Positions 1 through 8,148 of a stretch of 33,139 nt of DNA are shown piece after piece. Origin of the DNA: Arsukibacterium tuosuense (lineage in GTDB: Bacteria > Pseudomonadota > Gammaproteobacteria > Steroidobacterales > GCA-2729495); contig CAMBYH010000021.1 in the NCBI GenBank assembly GCA_945872065.1, forward strand, positions 1-33,139, read 5' to 3'. Each line of letters begins with the position of its first letter. Within the stretch, counting starts at the first letter, position 1. The notes beneath the pieces were generated by a model that saw only the letters and a list, made by a program, of their open reading frames with translations, made no database searches and was not told the origin of the DNA. A program made the position numbers and the translations under genes.

Positions 1-1
1 G

Positions 2-1984
2 ACCACCTACGTCATCGACGGCACGTTCTCTGGAGTGCTCTTCTCCTGCACCCAGATCACCTTTGCCTTCAGCGGCTCGGACTGCAGCTACGGCCGGAAC
101 CGGCCGGCGGCCAATGGCACCTGGCTCGGGCCCCTCTTCGGTGGCGCCAACTACCCCAAGGACAGCCCCCAGTCGGCGCTGACGTACCTGCCCACATCCG
201 GCGACAACGTCCCCCAGGGCTCCTCGGCCCAGGTCAACTTCATTCCCGCCACGCCAGACGGCAAGCTCAACGCGCCGCTGGATGGTGAACTCATCATTGA
301 CGACAACGGCACCCCCGGTGACCCCACCGACGATATCGTCAGCGGCTCCTTCACGATTGGTGCCCTCGCCCGCAACGTGCCCACCGGCCAGTTCACCCGG
401 GCGGTCCAGCAGTGGACCGCCATGGAAAACACGATTGTCCCGACGCCCGTCAACCCGACGGCCACCGTCGCCAATGGCGCCGGCGGCGTGGACTACGTGG
501 TGGGCAGCCGGGGCTTCCCCACGCCGCGGTGCTACCGCTACATCGCCGCCAACTGCTTCCCGACCGAAGACGCCGTGCCGGACTTCGGCGATGCCCGGTT
601 CTGGGGCCCGATTCCCCCGGCTGGCTCGGTGGGCATTGAGCGCTCAGGCATCCTGGGTGACCCCGCCTTTGTCCCGGTCCAGCCGCCGCCCCTGATCCCC
701 ACGGGTAATGTGGGGGCCAGCGCCACGGGCACGATCATTGGCGGTTCCTGCGAGACCAATAACGGCGCTGTCGACGACTGCACCGTCAGCTCCCTGATCT
801 GGGGCGCGGGTGAAGACCCCGGCTTCGACAACCTGATCATGAAGATCTCCACCAACAGCTCGGGTCAGATCACCTCGGCTCTGGTGTACTGGACCCAGGA
901 GTACTTCATCGGTGCCTTCAGCGATCCGGTTCTGGAGGTCGGTTACAACAATTCCGTAAGCGCCAGCACGATCAACTTCACGGGCATCGCGGAAGGTCTC
1001 GGCCCCAACGCCCGGGATTTCGCCGCCAGCGTCCTTCAGGGCAGCTCCAATAATTCCCTGAACGCAGCGGCCAATTGCGTCAATTTCACCGGTCCGGTGA
1101 CCGTGAGCATTGACACCCCGCCCACGCTGGGCACGGCCACGGTCGTGGGCTCGGTGCCCACCCAGACGATCAACTACAACTCGACGGGCTTAGTAGTGGG
1201 CACCGACACGATCGTCTACCGCTGCACGAGCGGCGTCGAGACGAACGATGGCACCATCACCATTACGGTGGCGGCCGACACGACCCCGGTAGCGCCCAAC
1301 GGCCCGATCTCCATCTCCACCCAGGGCGCCGCCCCGGGTCCGGGCACTGCCGGCAACGTGAATGTTTCCACCCTGGCCGGCTATGCCGCGGGGAACCTGC
1401 CCAGTGTGGTCTCGATCAGCACGCCGCCGGCGGCTGGCACGGGCACGGCGACGGTGAGCGGCACGACCATCACCTTTACCCCCAGCGCCGCACCGCCCTT
1501 CTTCACGGGCACGGCAACGATTGGCTACATCATCACGGATAACGACGCGGACGTTTCTTCCCCGGCGGGTGTGATTACGGTGACGATTCCCAACGTGTCG
1601 CCGGCCATTCAGGACGGCACCATCACGACGGATCAGGACCGGGCGAGCACCCCGCTGGCCCTGGCCATCACTCCAGGGAACGGTACGATTGCCCAGGGCT
1701 CGGTGGCGGTAACCGCCAATGCCAGCCCCGGCAACTGCGCCATCACGGGAACGACGGCTGCACCCACGCTGACCTATACCCCCGCTGCGGATTACGTGGG
1801 GCCGGACAGCTGCGTGGTGACCGCTACCGACGGTGACGGCTCCACCGATACCGGGACCTTCACCATCACCGTTAATGCGGTGGACGACGCACTGAAGCTG
1901 CCGGGTGGTGGCAGTGCGGTGGACCTGTGGAGCCTGTCGCTCCTGGGAGCCCTGCCGCTGTTGCGGCGCCGTCGCCGGGCCTGA
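2..1984 (+). CDS. Secreted Ig-like multi-domain protein with C-terminal GG/TM/Arg sorting tail (5' partial)
   Basis: The frame is open to the left window edge, so the true start lies outside; the GTG at 35 is only an internal codon. The visible 661 residues are rich in Thr, Gly, Ser, Pro and Asn with scattered Cys pairs, typical of an exported protein. The second half contains at least three repeated beta-sandwich-like blocks of about 90-100 residues (patterns such as TATV.G.TITFTPS, TLTYTPAADYVGPDSC, followed by TITV), like the cadherin-like/Big tandem domains of surface adhesins. The protein ends in a Gly-rich LPGGGSA segment, a short hydrophobic helix (about WSLSLLGALPLL) and a five-Arg cluster. 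That layout matches the GlyGly-CTERM type of sorting signal processed by rhombosortase, rather than PEP-CTERM, as no PEP motif is present. The family of the N-terminal half is not recognised. A strong terminator follows 25 bp after the stop. Confidence 0.8.
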   Translation, partial: TTYVIDGTFSGVLFSCTQITFAFSGSDCSYGRNRPAANGTWLGPLFGGANYPKDSPQSALTYLPTSGDNVPQGSSAQVNFIPATPDGKLNAPLDGELIIDDNGTPGDPTDDIVSGSFTIGALARNVPTGQFTRAVQQWTAMENTIVPTPVNPTATVANGAGGVDYVVGSRGFPTPRCYRYIAANCFPTEDAVPDFGDARFWGPIPPAGSVGIERSGILGDPAFVPVQPPPLIPTGNVGASATGTIIGGSCETNNGAVDDCTVSSLIWGAGEDPGFDNLIMKISTNSSGQITSALVYWTQEYFIGAFSDPVLEVGYNNSVSASTINFTGIAEGLGPNARDFAASVLQGSSNNSLNAAANCVNFTGPVTVSIDTPPTLGTATVVGSVPTQTINYNSTGLVVGTDTIVYRCTSGVETNDGTITITVAADTTPVAPNGPISISTQGAAPGPGTAGNVNVSTLAGYAAGNLPSVVSISTPPAAGTGTATVSGTTITFTPSAAPPFFTGTATIGYIITDNDADVSSPAGVITVTIPNVSPAIQDGTITTDQDRASTPLALAITPGNGTIAQGSVAVTANASPGNCAITGTTAAPTLTYTPAADYVGPDSCVVTATDGDGSTDTGTFTITVNAVDDALKLPGGGSAVDLWSLSLLGALPLLRRRRRA

Positions 1985-2009
1985 GCCTTCGACGAACGTG
2001 AAGAGCCAA

Positions 2010-2040
2010 AGCCCCCGCCATCTGGCGGGGGCTTTTTTTT
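2010..2040 (+). terminator. Rho-independent terminator of the Ig-like protein gene
   Basis: A perfect 11-bp inverted repeat (AGCCCCCGCCA / TGGCGGGGGCT, arms 2010-2020 and 2023-2033) is followed directly by a run of eight T (2033-2040). This is a textbook intrinsic terminator, 25 bp after the TGA at 1982-1984. The next gene starts about 30 bp downstream, leaving little room for a promoter. Confidence 0.95.
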
Positions 2041-2069
2041 GAGCTCTGCGGTTGCAGTATCACGAGACC

Positions 2070-2651
2070 ATGCAGAGCTTCGACAGACCCACCATCGCTC
2101 CCAGGGATCCGTCGCCCTGGGTCCTGCGCTTTGCAGGACTCATTCCCGCCGGGGAACCCGTGCTGGACGTGGCCTGTGGGCCGGGTCGCCACGCCCGACT
2201 CCTGGCGGCTCGGGGCCACCGGGTAACGGCTGTCGACCTGGACAGCGACGCACTCGGCAAGCTGGCCGGACTACCCGGTATTGAGGTCCTGCAGAAGGAT
2301 CTGGAAATCCCGCCCTGGCCCTTCGGACCGGAGAGTTTCGCCGGCATCGTGCTCACCAACTACCTGCACCGGGCCCACTTCCCGGTACTGGCCACGACGC
2401 TGCGGCCCGGGGGGGTGCTGATCATCGAGACCTTCGCCGCCGGCAACGAGCGCCTGGGGCGCCCCCGGAACCCGGCGTTTCTCCTGGCCCCCGGCGAACT
2501 CCTGTCGGCACTGGGTACCTCGCTGCAGGTGGTCGCCTACGAGCACGGGACCGAAGAGTTGCCCCGCCCCGCCGTGCGGCAGCGGCTCGTCGCGGTACGA
2601 CAGGCAGAACCGGTGACGCTGCCTGGACCGCGCCCGCAGGAGCGCCTTTAG
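2070..2651 (+). CDS. Class I SAM-dependent methyltransferase
   Basis: A protein of 193 residues with a Rossmann-type SAM-binding fold. Motif I VLDVACGPG is at residues 31-39, followed by HARLLAARGHRVTAVDLD, whose acidic residue (about D56) should bind the ribose. Later hydrophobic strands (IVLTNYLHR; GGVLIIETFA) fit motifs II/III. The family resembles Methyltransf_25/TehB-like enzymes; the substrate cannot be inferred. ATG 2070 is preferred over the in-frame TTG at 2052, which sits only 12 bp after the terminator T-run; neither has a convincing Shine-Dalgarno. The last residues (QERL) and the stop codon are encoded by the REP repeat that begins at 2638. It is convergent with the cytochrome gene. 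Confidence 0.85.
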   Translation: MQSFDRPTIAPRDPSPWVLRFAGLIPAGEPVLDVACGPGRHARLLAARGHRVTAVDLDSDALGKLAGLPGIEVLQKDLEIPPWPFGPESFAGIVLTNYLHRAHFPVLATTLRPGGVLIIETFAAGNERLGRPRNPAFLLAPGELLSALGTSLQVVAYEHGTEELPRPAVRQRLVAVRQAEPVTLPGPRPQERL

Positions 2652-2702
2652 GCGCGATCGATAGTCATCGCGCCTAAAGGCGCTCCTACGGGCGCTCCTA
2701 CG
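2638..2702. repeat. REP-type palindrome with tandem 12-bp tail between convergent genes
   Basis: A perfect 21-bp inverted repeat has arms at 2638-2658 and 2667-2687 with an 8-nt loop (2659-2666). Each arm reads AGGAGCGCCTTTAGGCGCG plus AT, itself an internal hairpin. The right side continues as two exact copies of GGCGCTCCTACG (2679-2690 and 2691-2702). This matches the known GTAGGAGCG...CGCGA REP family of gammaproteobacteria. The element holds the TAG of the methyltransferase (2649-2651) and, on the other strand, the TAG of the cytochrome gene (2698-2700). A related element is at 32471-32537. Confidence 0.9.
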
Positions 2703-3522
2703 GGCGGCCTGCCATGATGCCGCCGTGGAGCGTGACACCCTCCGTCGGCTTCGACGTCCACAGCTGTTCAGCAAAGCGCGGGATCGCCATGGCGGCGATG
2801 GGAAAGCACTCGACAATCTGGGACGGTTTGCCCGGAATGCCATCCAGGGCGTAACAGAAGAACTCCATGCCCCTGCGCTCGACGGTGTTCCAGAAACCGC
2901 GGATCGACTTCTCGCTGGAGGACACCGAGCCGTCGGCATTGAAGTAGGTGTCGAAGCGCACCTCCCCGGCTGGGGTCTCCATGCGGTAGCGGGTGGTGTT
3001 GGTCATGAGGTGGTTGAAGAAGCTCGGGTAGCGCTCGGCCAGGGGTTTACTGCGATCAATCGTCGCCGTGGCGCTCGCTGCGGCGGGCCTGGGCCAGTCC
3101 GCCGCGCCGATCTCCAGCAGCATGAAGGAGATGAGCGCCGTGCGGTCGGCTGCCGGCACCGGCTCGGGGATCAGCATCCGCGTGCCGGGAATCAGTTTCT
3201 CCGGCCCGGCGACGAACTCCCAGACCCGGGGCACGTCCCAGCTAAAGCCGGCGCTACTGAGAGCGGGCGAGGCAGCGAATCCCGGGCTGGTGCCGGCCTT
3301 GCGCCCGATGAGGCCCCAGAGATTCGGGCCCAGCAGATTACTGCCGCCGTCCGCCAGCGTGTGGCAGGCACTGCAGCGCTGGAGAAATGCCGTCCGCCCC
3401 TTCTGGTAATCCGCAGCGACCAACTGGTCCCGCGTGGGAAACGCCTCGGCCAGGCTGACGCTGCTGTGGAGGCTGCCAAGCACACCACTGAGCAGAAGAG
3501 GCACGAGCAGTGAGCGGTGCAT
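2698..3522 (-). CDS. Periplasmic class I c-type cytochrome with extra C-terminal domain
   Basis: A protein of 274 residues. A Sec signal peptide (hydrophobic residues about 4-24, likely cleaved near SLAEA) is followed by a cytochrome c domain. Heme is attached at CSACH (C50, C53, H54), and the probable distal ligand is M116 in PGTRMLIP. GPNLWGLIGRKAG after the heme site is typical of soluble cytochrome c2/c-550 proteins, which shuttle electrons in the periplasm. After about residue 140 the chain continues for about 130 residues that I do not recognise; these contain two Cys (in FFCYALDG and VECFPIA) and no second CxxCH. Start ATG 3522 has no obvious ribosome-binding site. The stop codon lies in the REP element. 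No oxidase or dehydrogenase partner is adjacent, so the electron donor is unknown. Confidence 0.85.
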   Translation of the reverse strand: MHRSLLVPLLLSGVLGSLHSSVSLAEAFPTRDQLVAADYQKGRTAFLQRCSACHTLADGGSNLLGPNLWGLIGRKAGTSPGFAASPALSSAGFSWDVPRVWEFVAGPEKLIPGTRMLIPEPVPAADRTALISFMLLEIGAADWPRPAAASATATIDRSKPLAERYPSFFNHLMTNTTRYRMETPAGEVRFDTYFNADGSVSSSEKSIRGFWNTVERRGMEFFCYALDGIPGKPSQIVECFPIAAMAIPRFAEQLWTSKPTEGVTLHGGIMAGRP

Positions 3523-3585
3523 GGCTGAATCACCAGTGGCGGGAACCGGCGGGATTATCTCCCGGTCCGGTGGCGATCGCCAGAT

Positions 3586-4142
3586 TCAGCCGCGGCGCTG
3601 GTCCGCCGGCCAGGCCGGCCTGGCGGTTGGGGACGACGCCAGCAGGCTCAGTGTTGCATCGTCTGCGACAAACTCAGCGACCGTATCCAGCCGCATCACC
3701 CGGGCCACTTCGGCAATGGCGGCCACCCTGGACTGGGACACGACGCTGGTCGACAGGTCCCGGATGAAGCTGCCGTCAATCTTCAGCGTGTCCACGGGAA
3801 AGAGCTTCAGGTAGGCGAAGGAACTGAGCCCGAAGCCAAAATCGTCCAGTGAGAAGTGACAGCCAGCCCGGCGCAGGGTCTGCATGAAGGTCTGGGCCCG
3901 CTGCCGAGACTCTGGCCGGAGAGATTGAGGGCAAAACGGGCCCCGGCGGTCTGCTAGTCGGCAGCCAGGTTGACCAGCGGGTTGGGCTCCGCGCTCCAGA
4001 TGGTGGCGCCCTCCTGGCCATGGCCGTACAGGCCGCTGAGCTGCGGCAGAAAGGCACGGAGCAGTGCCGCGTAGTCGCGGAGGACCGTCTCCCCTGCGGT
4101 ACTGGCTTCCAGGCGCAAGACCACGCCTTTGCTGGTCGCTTA
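3586..4142 (-). pseudogene. Decayed EAL-domain (cyclic-di-GMP phosphodiesterase-like) remnant
   Basis: Two minus-strand frames carry pieces of one EAL domain. From about 4142 one frame runs LRLEASTAGETVLRDYA, reaches an in-frame TAG just upstream of the next piece, and continues as FALNLSGQSLG (3903-3935), the conserved NLSGQSL strand of EAL domains. About 15 bp later homology switches frame to RAQTFMQTLRRAGC, then DDFGFGLSSFAYLK and VDTLKIDGSFI (about 3770-3890), again classic EAL signatures. The roughly 25 residues that normally lie between these blocks, including the ExTE element, are missing. The 3' end stops matching after about ADDATLSLLAS, before the usual GYxxGxP end. The N-terminal EAL motif and any GGDEF domain are absent. 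A nonsense codon, a frameshift with internal deletion, and truncation at both ends make activity very unlikely. Confidence 0.8.
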
Positions 4143-4222
4143 ACCCCCCTGCAAGTGCCGTAGTTTGGTCTGAGTCAGGCGTGACCCTGCTCCCAGAAAC
4201 GGCCCTCCGCCCCGGGCCAGGC

Positions 4223-4244
4223 AGCAGGCGGCCTGCTTTATACT
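4223..4244 (+). promoter_or_regulatory. Possible nadA promoter -10 with adjacent palindrome
   Basis: A TATACT hexamer at 4239-4244 lies 29 bp before the nadA ATG. Abutting it is the inverted repeat AGCAGG-CGG-CCTGCT (4223-4237), which would cover the -35/-10 spacer. No good -35 box is visible. The arrangement suits an activator- or repressor-controlled promoter for NAD synthesis, but no known operator (NadR, NrtR, NadQ) was recognised. The rest of 4143-4273 shows nothing else. Confidence 0.35.
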
Positions 4245-4273
4245 GCCCGTGCCGCAGCCAGTTCCGACCCTGA

Positions 4274-5299
4274 ATGACCCCCCCGAACCCCGTCCTGGAC
4301 TTCACTCCCGAGATTGAGCGGGAAACCCGCGACCTCTACCAGCGGGTCCGGCATGTCATTCCTGACGTGGAGTGGCCCGTCCACGCGCCACTGATCTCCG
4401 CCATCAACCGGCGCAAGCGCGAGCGCAAAGCCATCATCCTGGTGCACAACTACATGCCGCCGGAGATCTTCCACGGGGTCGCCGACTACTCGGGCGACTC
4501 CCTGGGCCTGGCCCAGTTCGGTGAGCGCACAGCCGCCGAGACGATCGTCATGTGTGGCGTGCACTTCATGGCGGAGACCGCGAAGATCCTCAGCCCCGAC
4601 AAGACCGTGCTGCTGCCGGACCTGAAGGCGGGCTGTTCGCTGGCGTCGTCGATCACCGCGGCGGACGTCCGGGCCCTTCGTCAACGGCACCCGGGCGTTC
4701 CGGTAGTGACCTATGTGAACACGTCAGCTGACGTGAAGGCAGAGTCCGACGTCTGCTGTACCTCGGCCAATGCGGTGCAGGTGGTGGAGTCGCTGGGCGT
4801 CGACGAAGTGATCTTCATTCCGGACCAGTTCCTCGGCAAGTACGTGGCGGGCAAGACCAGCGTCAGGCTGATCCTCTGGGAGGGTGCCTGCGAGGTTCAC
4901 GAGCGCTTCTCGGGGCAGGAGTTGCGGGACTTCCGCGGCATGCACCCCGGGATTCACGTCATGGCCCACCCGGAGTGCCCGCCAGACGTGCTGGCCGAAG
5001 CAGACTATGTGGGCTCCACGTCGGCGATGATCGGCCACGTGGGCAAACTGCGTCCCAAAAAGGTGGCGATGATCACCGAGTGCTCCATGGCGGGTAACGT
5101 GGCGGTGGAGTTCCCGGAGGTGGAGTTCATTCAGCCCTGCAACCTCTGCCCGCACATGCAGCGCATTACGTTGCCCAAGATTCTGCACTGCCTCGAGACT
5201 CTGACCCCGGCCATTGATGTGCCTCCCGATGTGGCCCAGAGGGCCCGTCAGGCCCTGGAGCGCATGCTGGCGGTGGGCCGTGGCGCTGCCCGCGACTGA
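4274..5299 (+). CDS. nadA: Quinolinate synthase NadA
   Basis: A protein of 341 residues that condenses iminoaspartate with dihydroxyacetone phosphate to quinolinate, the second step of de novo NAD synthesis in the cytoplasm. The family signatures are present: LVHNYMPPEI (residues 57-66), VADYSGDSLGLAQ, CGVHFMAETAKIL, PDLKAGCSLA with C121, YVNTSADVKAESD, MAHPECPPDV with C235, and CNLCPHM with C289/C292. C121, C235 and one Cys of the last pair should ligate the [4Fe-4S] cluster. Length is normal. Start ATG 4274 gives the usual N-terminus. It is followed after 19 bp by nadB, which makes its substrate, so the two are almost certainly one operon. Confidence 0.97.
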   Translation: MTPPNPVLDFTPEIERETRDLYQRVRHVIPDVEWPVHAPLISAINRRKRERKAIILVHNYMPPEIFHGVADYSGDSLGLAQFGERTAAETIVMCGVHFMAETAKILSPDKTVLLPDLKAGCSLASSITAADVRALRQRHPGVPVVTYVNTSADVKAESDVCCTSANAVQVVESLGVDEVIFIPDQFLGKYVAGKTSVRLILWEGACEVHERFSGQELRDFRGMHPGIHVMAHPECPPDVLAEADYVGSTSAMIGHVGKLRPKKVAMITECSMAGNVAVEFPEVEFIQPCNLCPHMQRITLPKILHCLETLTPAIDVPPDVAQRARQALERMLAVGRGAARD

Positions 5300-5318
5300 T
5301 GCCAGACACGCAAAACCC

Positions 5319-6947
5319 GTGACGCCCCCGGCAACTTTTGACGTCCTCGTCCTGGGGGGCGGCCTTGGCGGACTCTCCACGGCGCTGCGGCTGGCGGATG
5401 CCGGACTCAGCGTCGGCGTGCTGCGCAAGAAGCCCTCAGCGGAGAGTTCCAGCGCCTGGGCCCAGGGCGGCATCGCCGCCGCCATGGACGGCGACGACAC
5501 CCCGGCCCAGCACGCCGCGGATACCCTGGTGGCGGGCGCAGGTCTGTGCCGGCCGGCAACCGTCGACTTCGTCACCGGCCAGGCGCCGGCTGCAATCCGC
5601 TGGCTGCAAAGCCAGGGCGTGGCGTTCACCCCCCCGGAAACCGATGACCCCGGTGAACTGCACCTGACCCGGGAAGGGGGTCATTCCCGTCGGCGCATCG
5701 TGCACGCCGACGATGCGACCGGCAGGGCAGTCATTGCGGGCCTGGAAGCCCGGGTGGCCGAACACACCGGCATCCAGCTGCTGGACGACCGGATTGGTAT
5801 CGACCTCATCACGACCTGGAAGCAGCGGATTCCAGGACCCAACCGCTGCGTCGGGGTCTACGCCCTCAACCGGACGTCCGGGCGCGTGGAAACCATCGCC
5901 GCTCGCAGCATCGTTCTGGCGACCGGTGGGGCGTCCAAGATCTACCTCTACACGACGAATCCGGACACCTCCACCGGTGATGGCATAGCCATGGCCTGGC
6001 GGGCGGGCTGCCGGGTTGCCAACATGGAATTCGTGCAGTTCCACCCCACCTGCCTCTTTCACCCGCTGGCTAAATCCGAACTGATTTCGGAAGCAGTCCG
6101 GGGCGAAGGCGGCCTGCTGCGCCTGCCGGACGGGCGGCGCTTCATGGACGCCCACGACTCGCGGGCCGAACTCGCCCCCCGGGATATCGTCGCCCGGGCC
6201 ATTGATGCCGAGATGAAGCGTGGCGGCTTCGACTGCGTGTACCTCGACATCAGCCACAGGCCCGCTGCCGAGATCCTGCATCACTTCCCGAACATCGCCC
6301 AGCGCCTCAAGACCTTTGGCATCGACATGACGCGAGACCCGATTCCCGTCGTGCCGGCAGCGCATTACAGCTGCGGTGGCATCGTCACGGATCTCACGGC
6401 AGCGACGGACCTTGCCAGCCTCTATGCCGTGGGGGAATGCACCTGGACGGGCCTGCACGGTGCCAACCGGCTGGCCAGTAACTCCCTGCTGGAGTGCGTG
6501 GTGTTCGGCGCCGCGGCCAGCGCACGCATTGTCAGTGAGCTCGCCACAGCGCCCCCGCCCCTGACCAGCCTCGTCGCCTGGGACGAAAGCCGCGTCACAG
6601 ACACGGACGAGCAGGTCATCGTGTCCCACAACTGGGAGGAGCTGCGGCGTTTCATGTGGGACTACGTGGGCATCGTGCGCACCAACAAGCGGCTGGCCCG
6701 CGCGCGACACCGGGTGGATCTGCTGCACGAGGAGATCGCCGAGTTCTACAGCCACTTCCGCGTGACCAACGACCTCATCGAGCTGCGCAATCTCGCCCTG
6801 GTGGCAGAACTGACGATTCTCAGCGCCCAGTCCCGGCAGGAAAGCCGCGGCCTGCACTTCAACCGGGACTACCCCAATGCCCTGCCGGACCGGGAAGCCC
6901 GGGACACCATTCTCATTCCGGGCGGCGCTGCAAGTAGGCGTTCGTAA
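5319..6947 (+). CDS. nadB: L-aspartate oxidase NadB
   Basis: A flavoprotein that oxidises L-aspartate to iminoaspartate for NadA. The GTG start at 5319 (542 residues, close to the 540 of E. coli NadB) puts the FAD motif GGGLGG eleven residues from the N-terminus; the open frame extends further left inside nadA, but that part is not NadB-like. Other conserved blocks are SSAWAQGGIAAAM, EGGHSRRRIVHADDATGRA, LATGGASKIYLYTTNP, NMEFVQFHPTCL, SEAVRGEGG, PAAHYSCGGIVTD and LHGANRLASNSLLECVVFG, then a helical C-terminal domain. No strong Shine-Dalgarno is seen, so coupling to nadA is likely. The 3' end overlaps the oppositely oriented oxidase gene by 35 bp. nadC is not in the window. Confidence 0.95.
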   Translation: MTPPATFDVLVLGGGLGGLSTALRLADAGLSVGVLRKKPSAESSSAWAQGGIAAAMDGDDTPAQHAADTLVAGAGLCRPATVDFVTGQAPAAIRWLQSQGVAFTPPETDDPGELHLTREGGHSRRRIVHADDATGRAVIAGLEARVAEHTGIQLLDDRIGIDLITTWKQRIPGPNRCVGVYALNRTSGRVETIAARSIVLATGGASKIYLYTTNPDTSTGDGIAMAWRAGCRVANMEFVQFHPTCLFHPLAKSELISEAVRGEGGLLRLPDGRRFMDAHDSRAELAPRDIVARAIDAEMKRGGFDCVYLDISHRPAAEILHHFPNIAQRLKTFGIDMTRDPIPVVPAAHYSCGGIVTDLTAATDLASLYAVGECTWTGLHGANRLASNSLLECVVFGAAASARIVSELATAPPPLTSLVAWDESRVTDTDEQVIVSHNWEELRRFMWDYVGIVRTNKRLARARHRVDLLHEEIAEFYSHFRVTNDLIELRNLALVAELTILSAQSRQESRGLHFNRDYPNALPDREARDTILIPGGAASRRS

Positions 6948-8148
6948 TTCCGCCGAGGCTGGTCGTGCCGGCAAACTGCATCGTGCGCTGCAGTTCGCTG
7001 TCGAGTATGGCCAGGACCTTGGCCACGCCCTTCTCACCGTAGGCGCCAAGCCCGTACAGGTAGGGCCTGCCGACACACACGGCCGTCGCGCCCAGCGCCA
7101 GTGCCTTGAAGATGTCTGTCCCGCGCCGGATGCCACCGTCCATCAGCACGGGGATCCGACCGGCCGTGACGGCAACCACTTCAGGCAGGCACTCCAGGGT
7201 GCCGCGCCCACTCTCTTCCTGACGCCCACCGTGGTTGGAGACGATGATCCCGTCCACCCGGGCGCGCACCGCAAGTTCTGCATCTTCCCGGGTCACGATG
7301 CCCTTGAGCAGGATTGGCAGCCGCGTGTTCTCCCGGAGCCAGTCCACAATGGCCCAGGTGAGCGCCGGGTCGCCAAAGCGGGCTGGCCCCTGGTAGCCAG
7401 AGAAGTTGCCCATCGCCGGTGGGCCCTTGCCGGTGGACTGGCGCGGGGCGCTGCGGGCAAACCAGCGTTCCCCTTCCCGATTGCCCCGGGTGGGAGAATC
7501 AACCGTCAGCACCACGCACAGACAACCCGCCGCCTCCGCGGACGCCAGGAGATGCCGCATCAGACCCTGGTCCGGCGACGCATAGAGCTGGAACCACAGG
7601 GGCGCAGTGCCAGCCGCCCGGATCGCGCCGATGCTGCTGCTGGTGACCGTCGAGGCAATCAGCAGATGCCCCCGCTGTGACGCCCCCCGCATGGTGGCGA
7701 GCTCACCCTCCGGGTTAATCGTCTGCTGGGCGCCAACCGGCGCCAGCACCAGGGGCGAGGACAGCGCCTGGCCCAGGAGCTTCAGACTGGTATCGATACG
7801 ACTGACATCCACGAGACGGCGAACCCGCAGCTGCCAGTCGTCGAAAGCCGCGCGATTGGCCTCCACGGTCCGCTGGTCATCCGCGCCATTGACGATGAAA
7901 TGCCAGGTCTCCAGGTCCAGGGTTTTCTGGGCAGCACGCTGCATCTGGAACACATCGAGGACCTGATCCAGGGTTTCCGGAACGGCGAATTCCGGACGGG
8001 CCAGCGCCCGGCGCGGCAGCAGCAAGCCCGGTGCCAGAATACCGGTCGCTGCGATCAGCGGCGACTGGAGCAGGAAACGAACCAGCTGGCGCCGGGCCTG
8101 CTGGCGCTCGTTAAGGGCGCGAGGGGACCATGCTTCCCGGCTGCTCAC
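6913..8148 (-). CDS. FMN-dependent alpha-hydroxy-acid oxidase/dehydrogenase, probably exported or membrane-anchored
   Basis: A protein of 411 residues of the lactate/glycolate oxidase (LldD, Mdl) family, which oxidises L-2-hydroxy acids to 2-oxo acids. It shows the family TIM-barrel landmarks: LAPVGAQQTINPEGE, LWFQLYAS, VVLTVDSPTRG, ILLKGIVTREDA, the catalytic His/Arg box SNHGGRQ, and the FMN-phosphate site MDGGIRRGTDIFKALALGA. The N-terminus carries an Arg-rich segment with a hydrophobic stretch (RRQLVRFLLQSPLIAATGIL), either a weak twin-arginine leader or a membrane anchor; cytoplasmic relatives lack it. GTG 8148 is chosen because it overlaps the TGA of the upstream gene (GTGA), indicating translational coupling. 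The real substrate and electron acceptor are unknown. Confidence 0.88.
   Translation of the reverse strand: MSSREAWSPRALNERQQARRQLVRFLLQSPLIAATGILAPGLLLPRRALARPEFAVPETLDQVLDVFQMQRAAQKTLDLETWHFIVNGADDQRTVEANRAAFDDWQLRVRRLVDVSRIDTSLKLLGQALSSPLVLAPVGAQQTINPEGELATMRGASQRGHLLIASTVTSSSIGAIRAAGTAPLWFQLYASPDQGLMRHLLASAEAAGCLCVVLTVDSPTRGNREGERWFARSAPRQSTGKGPPAMGNFSGYQGPARFGDPALTWAIVDWLRENTRLPILLKGIVTREDAELAVRARVDGIIVSNHGGRQEESGRGTLECLPEVVAVTAGRIPVLMDGGIRRGTDIFKALALGATAVCVGRPYLYGLGAYGEKGVAKVLAILDSELQRTMQFAGTTSLGGITNAYLQRRPE

Noticed and set aside
5436-7136. Long minus-strand open frame of 566 codons across nadB
   Set aside because: Antisense shadow of nadB in GC-rich DNA; low-complexity Gly/Arg/His composition, no recognised family, and nadB is unmistakable on the other strand.
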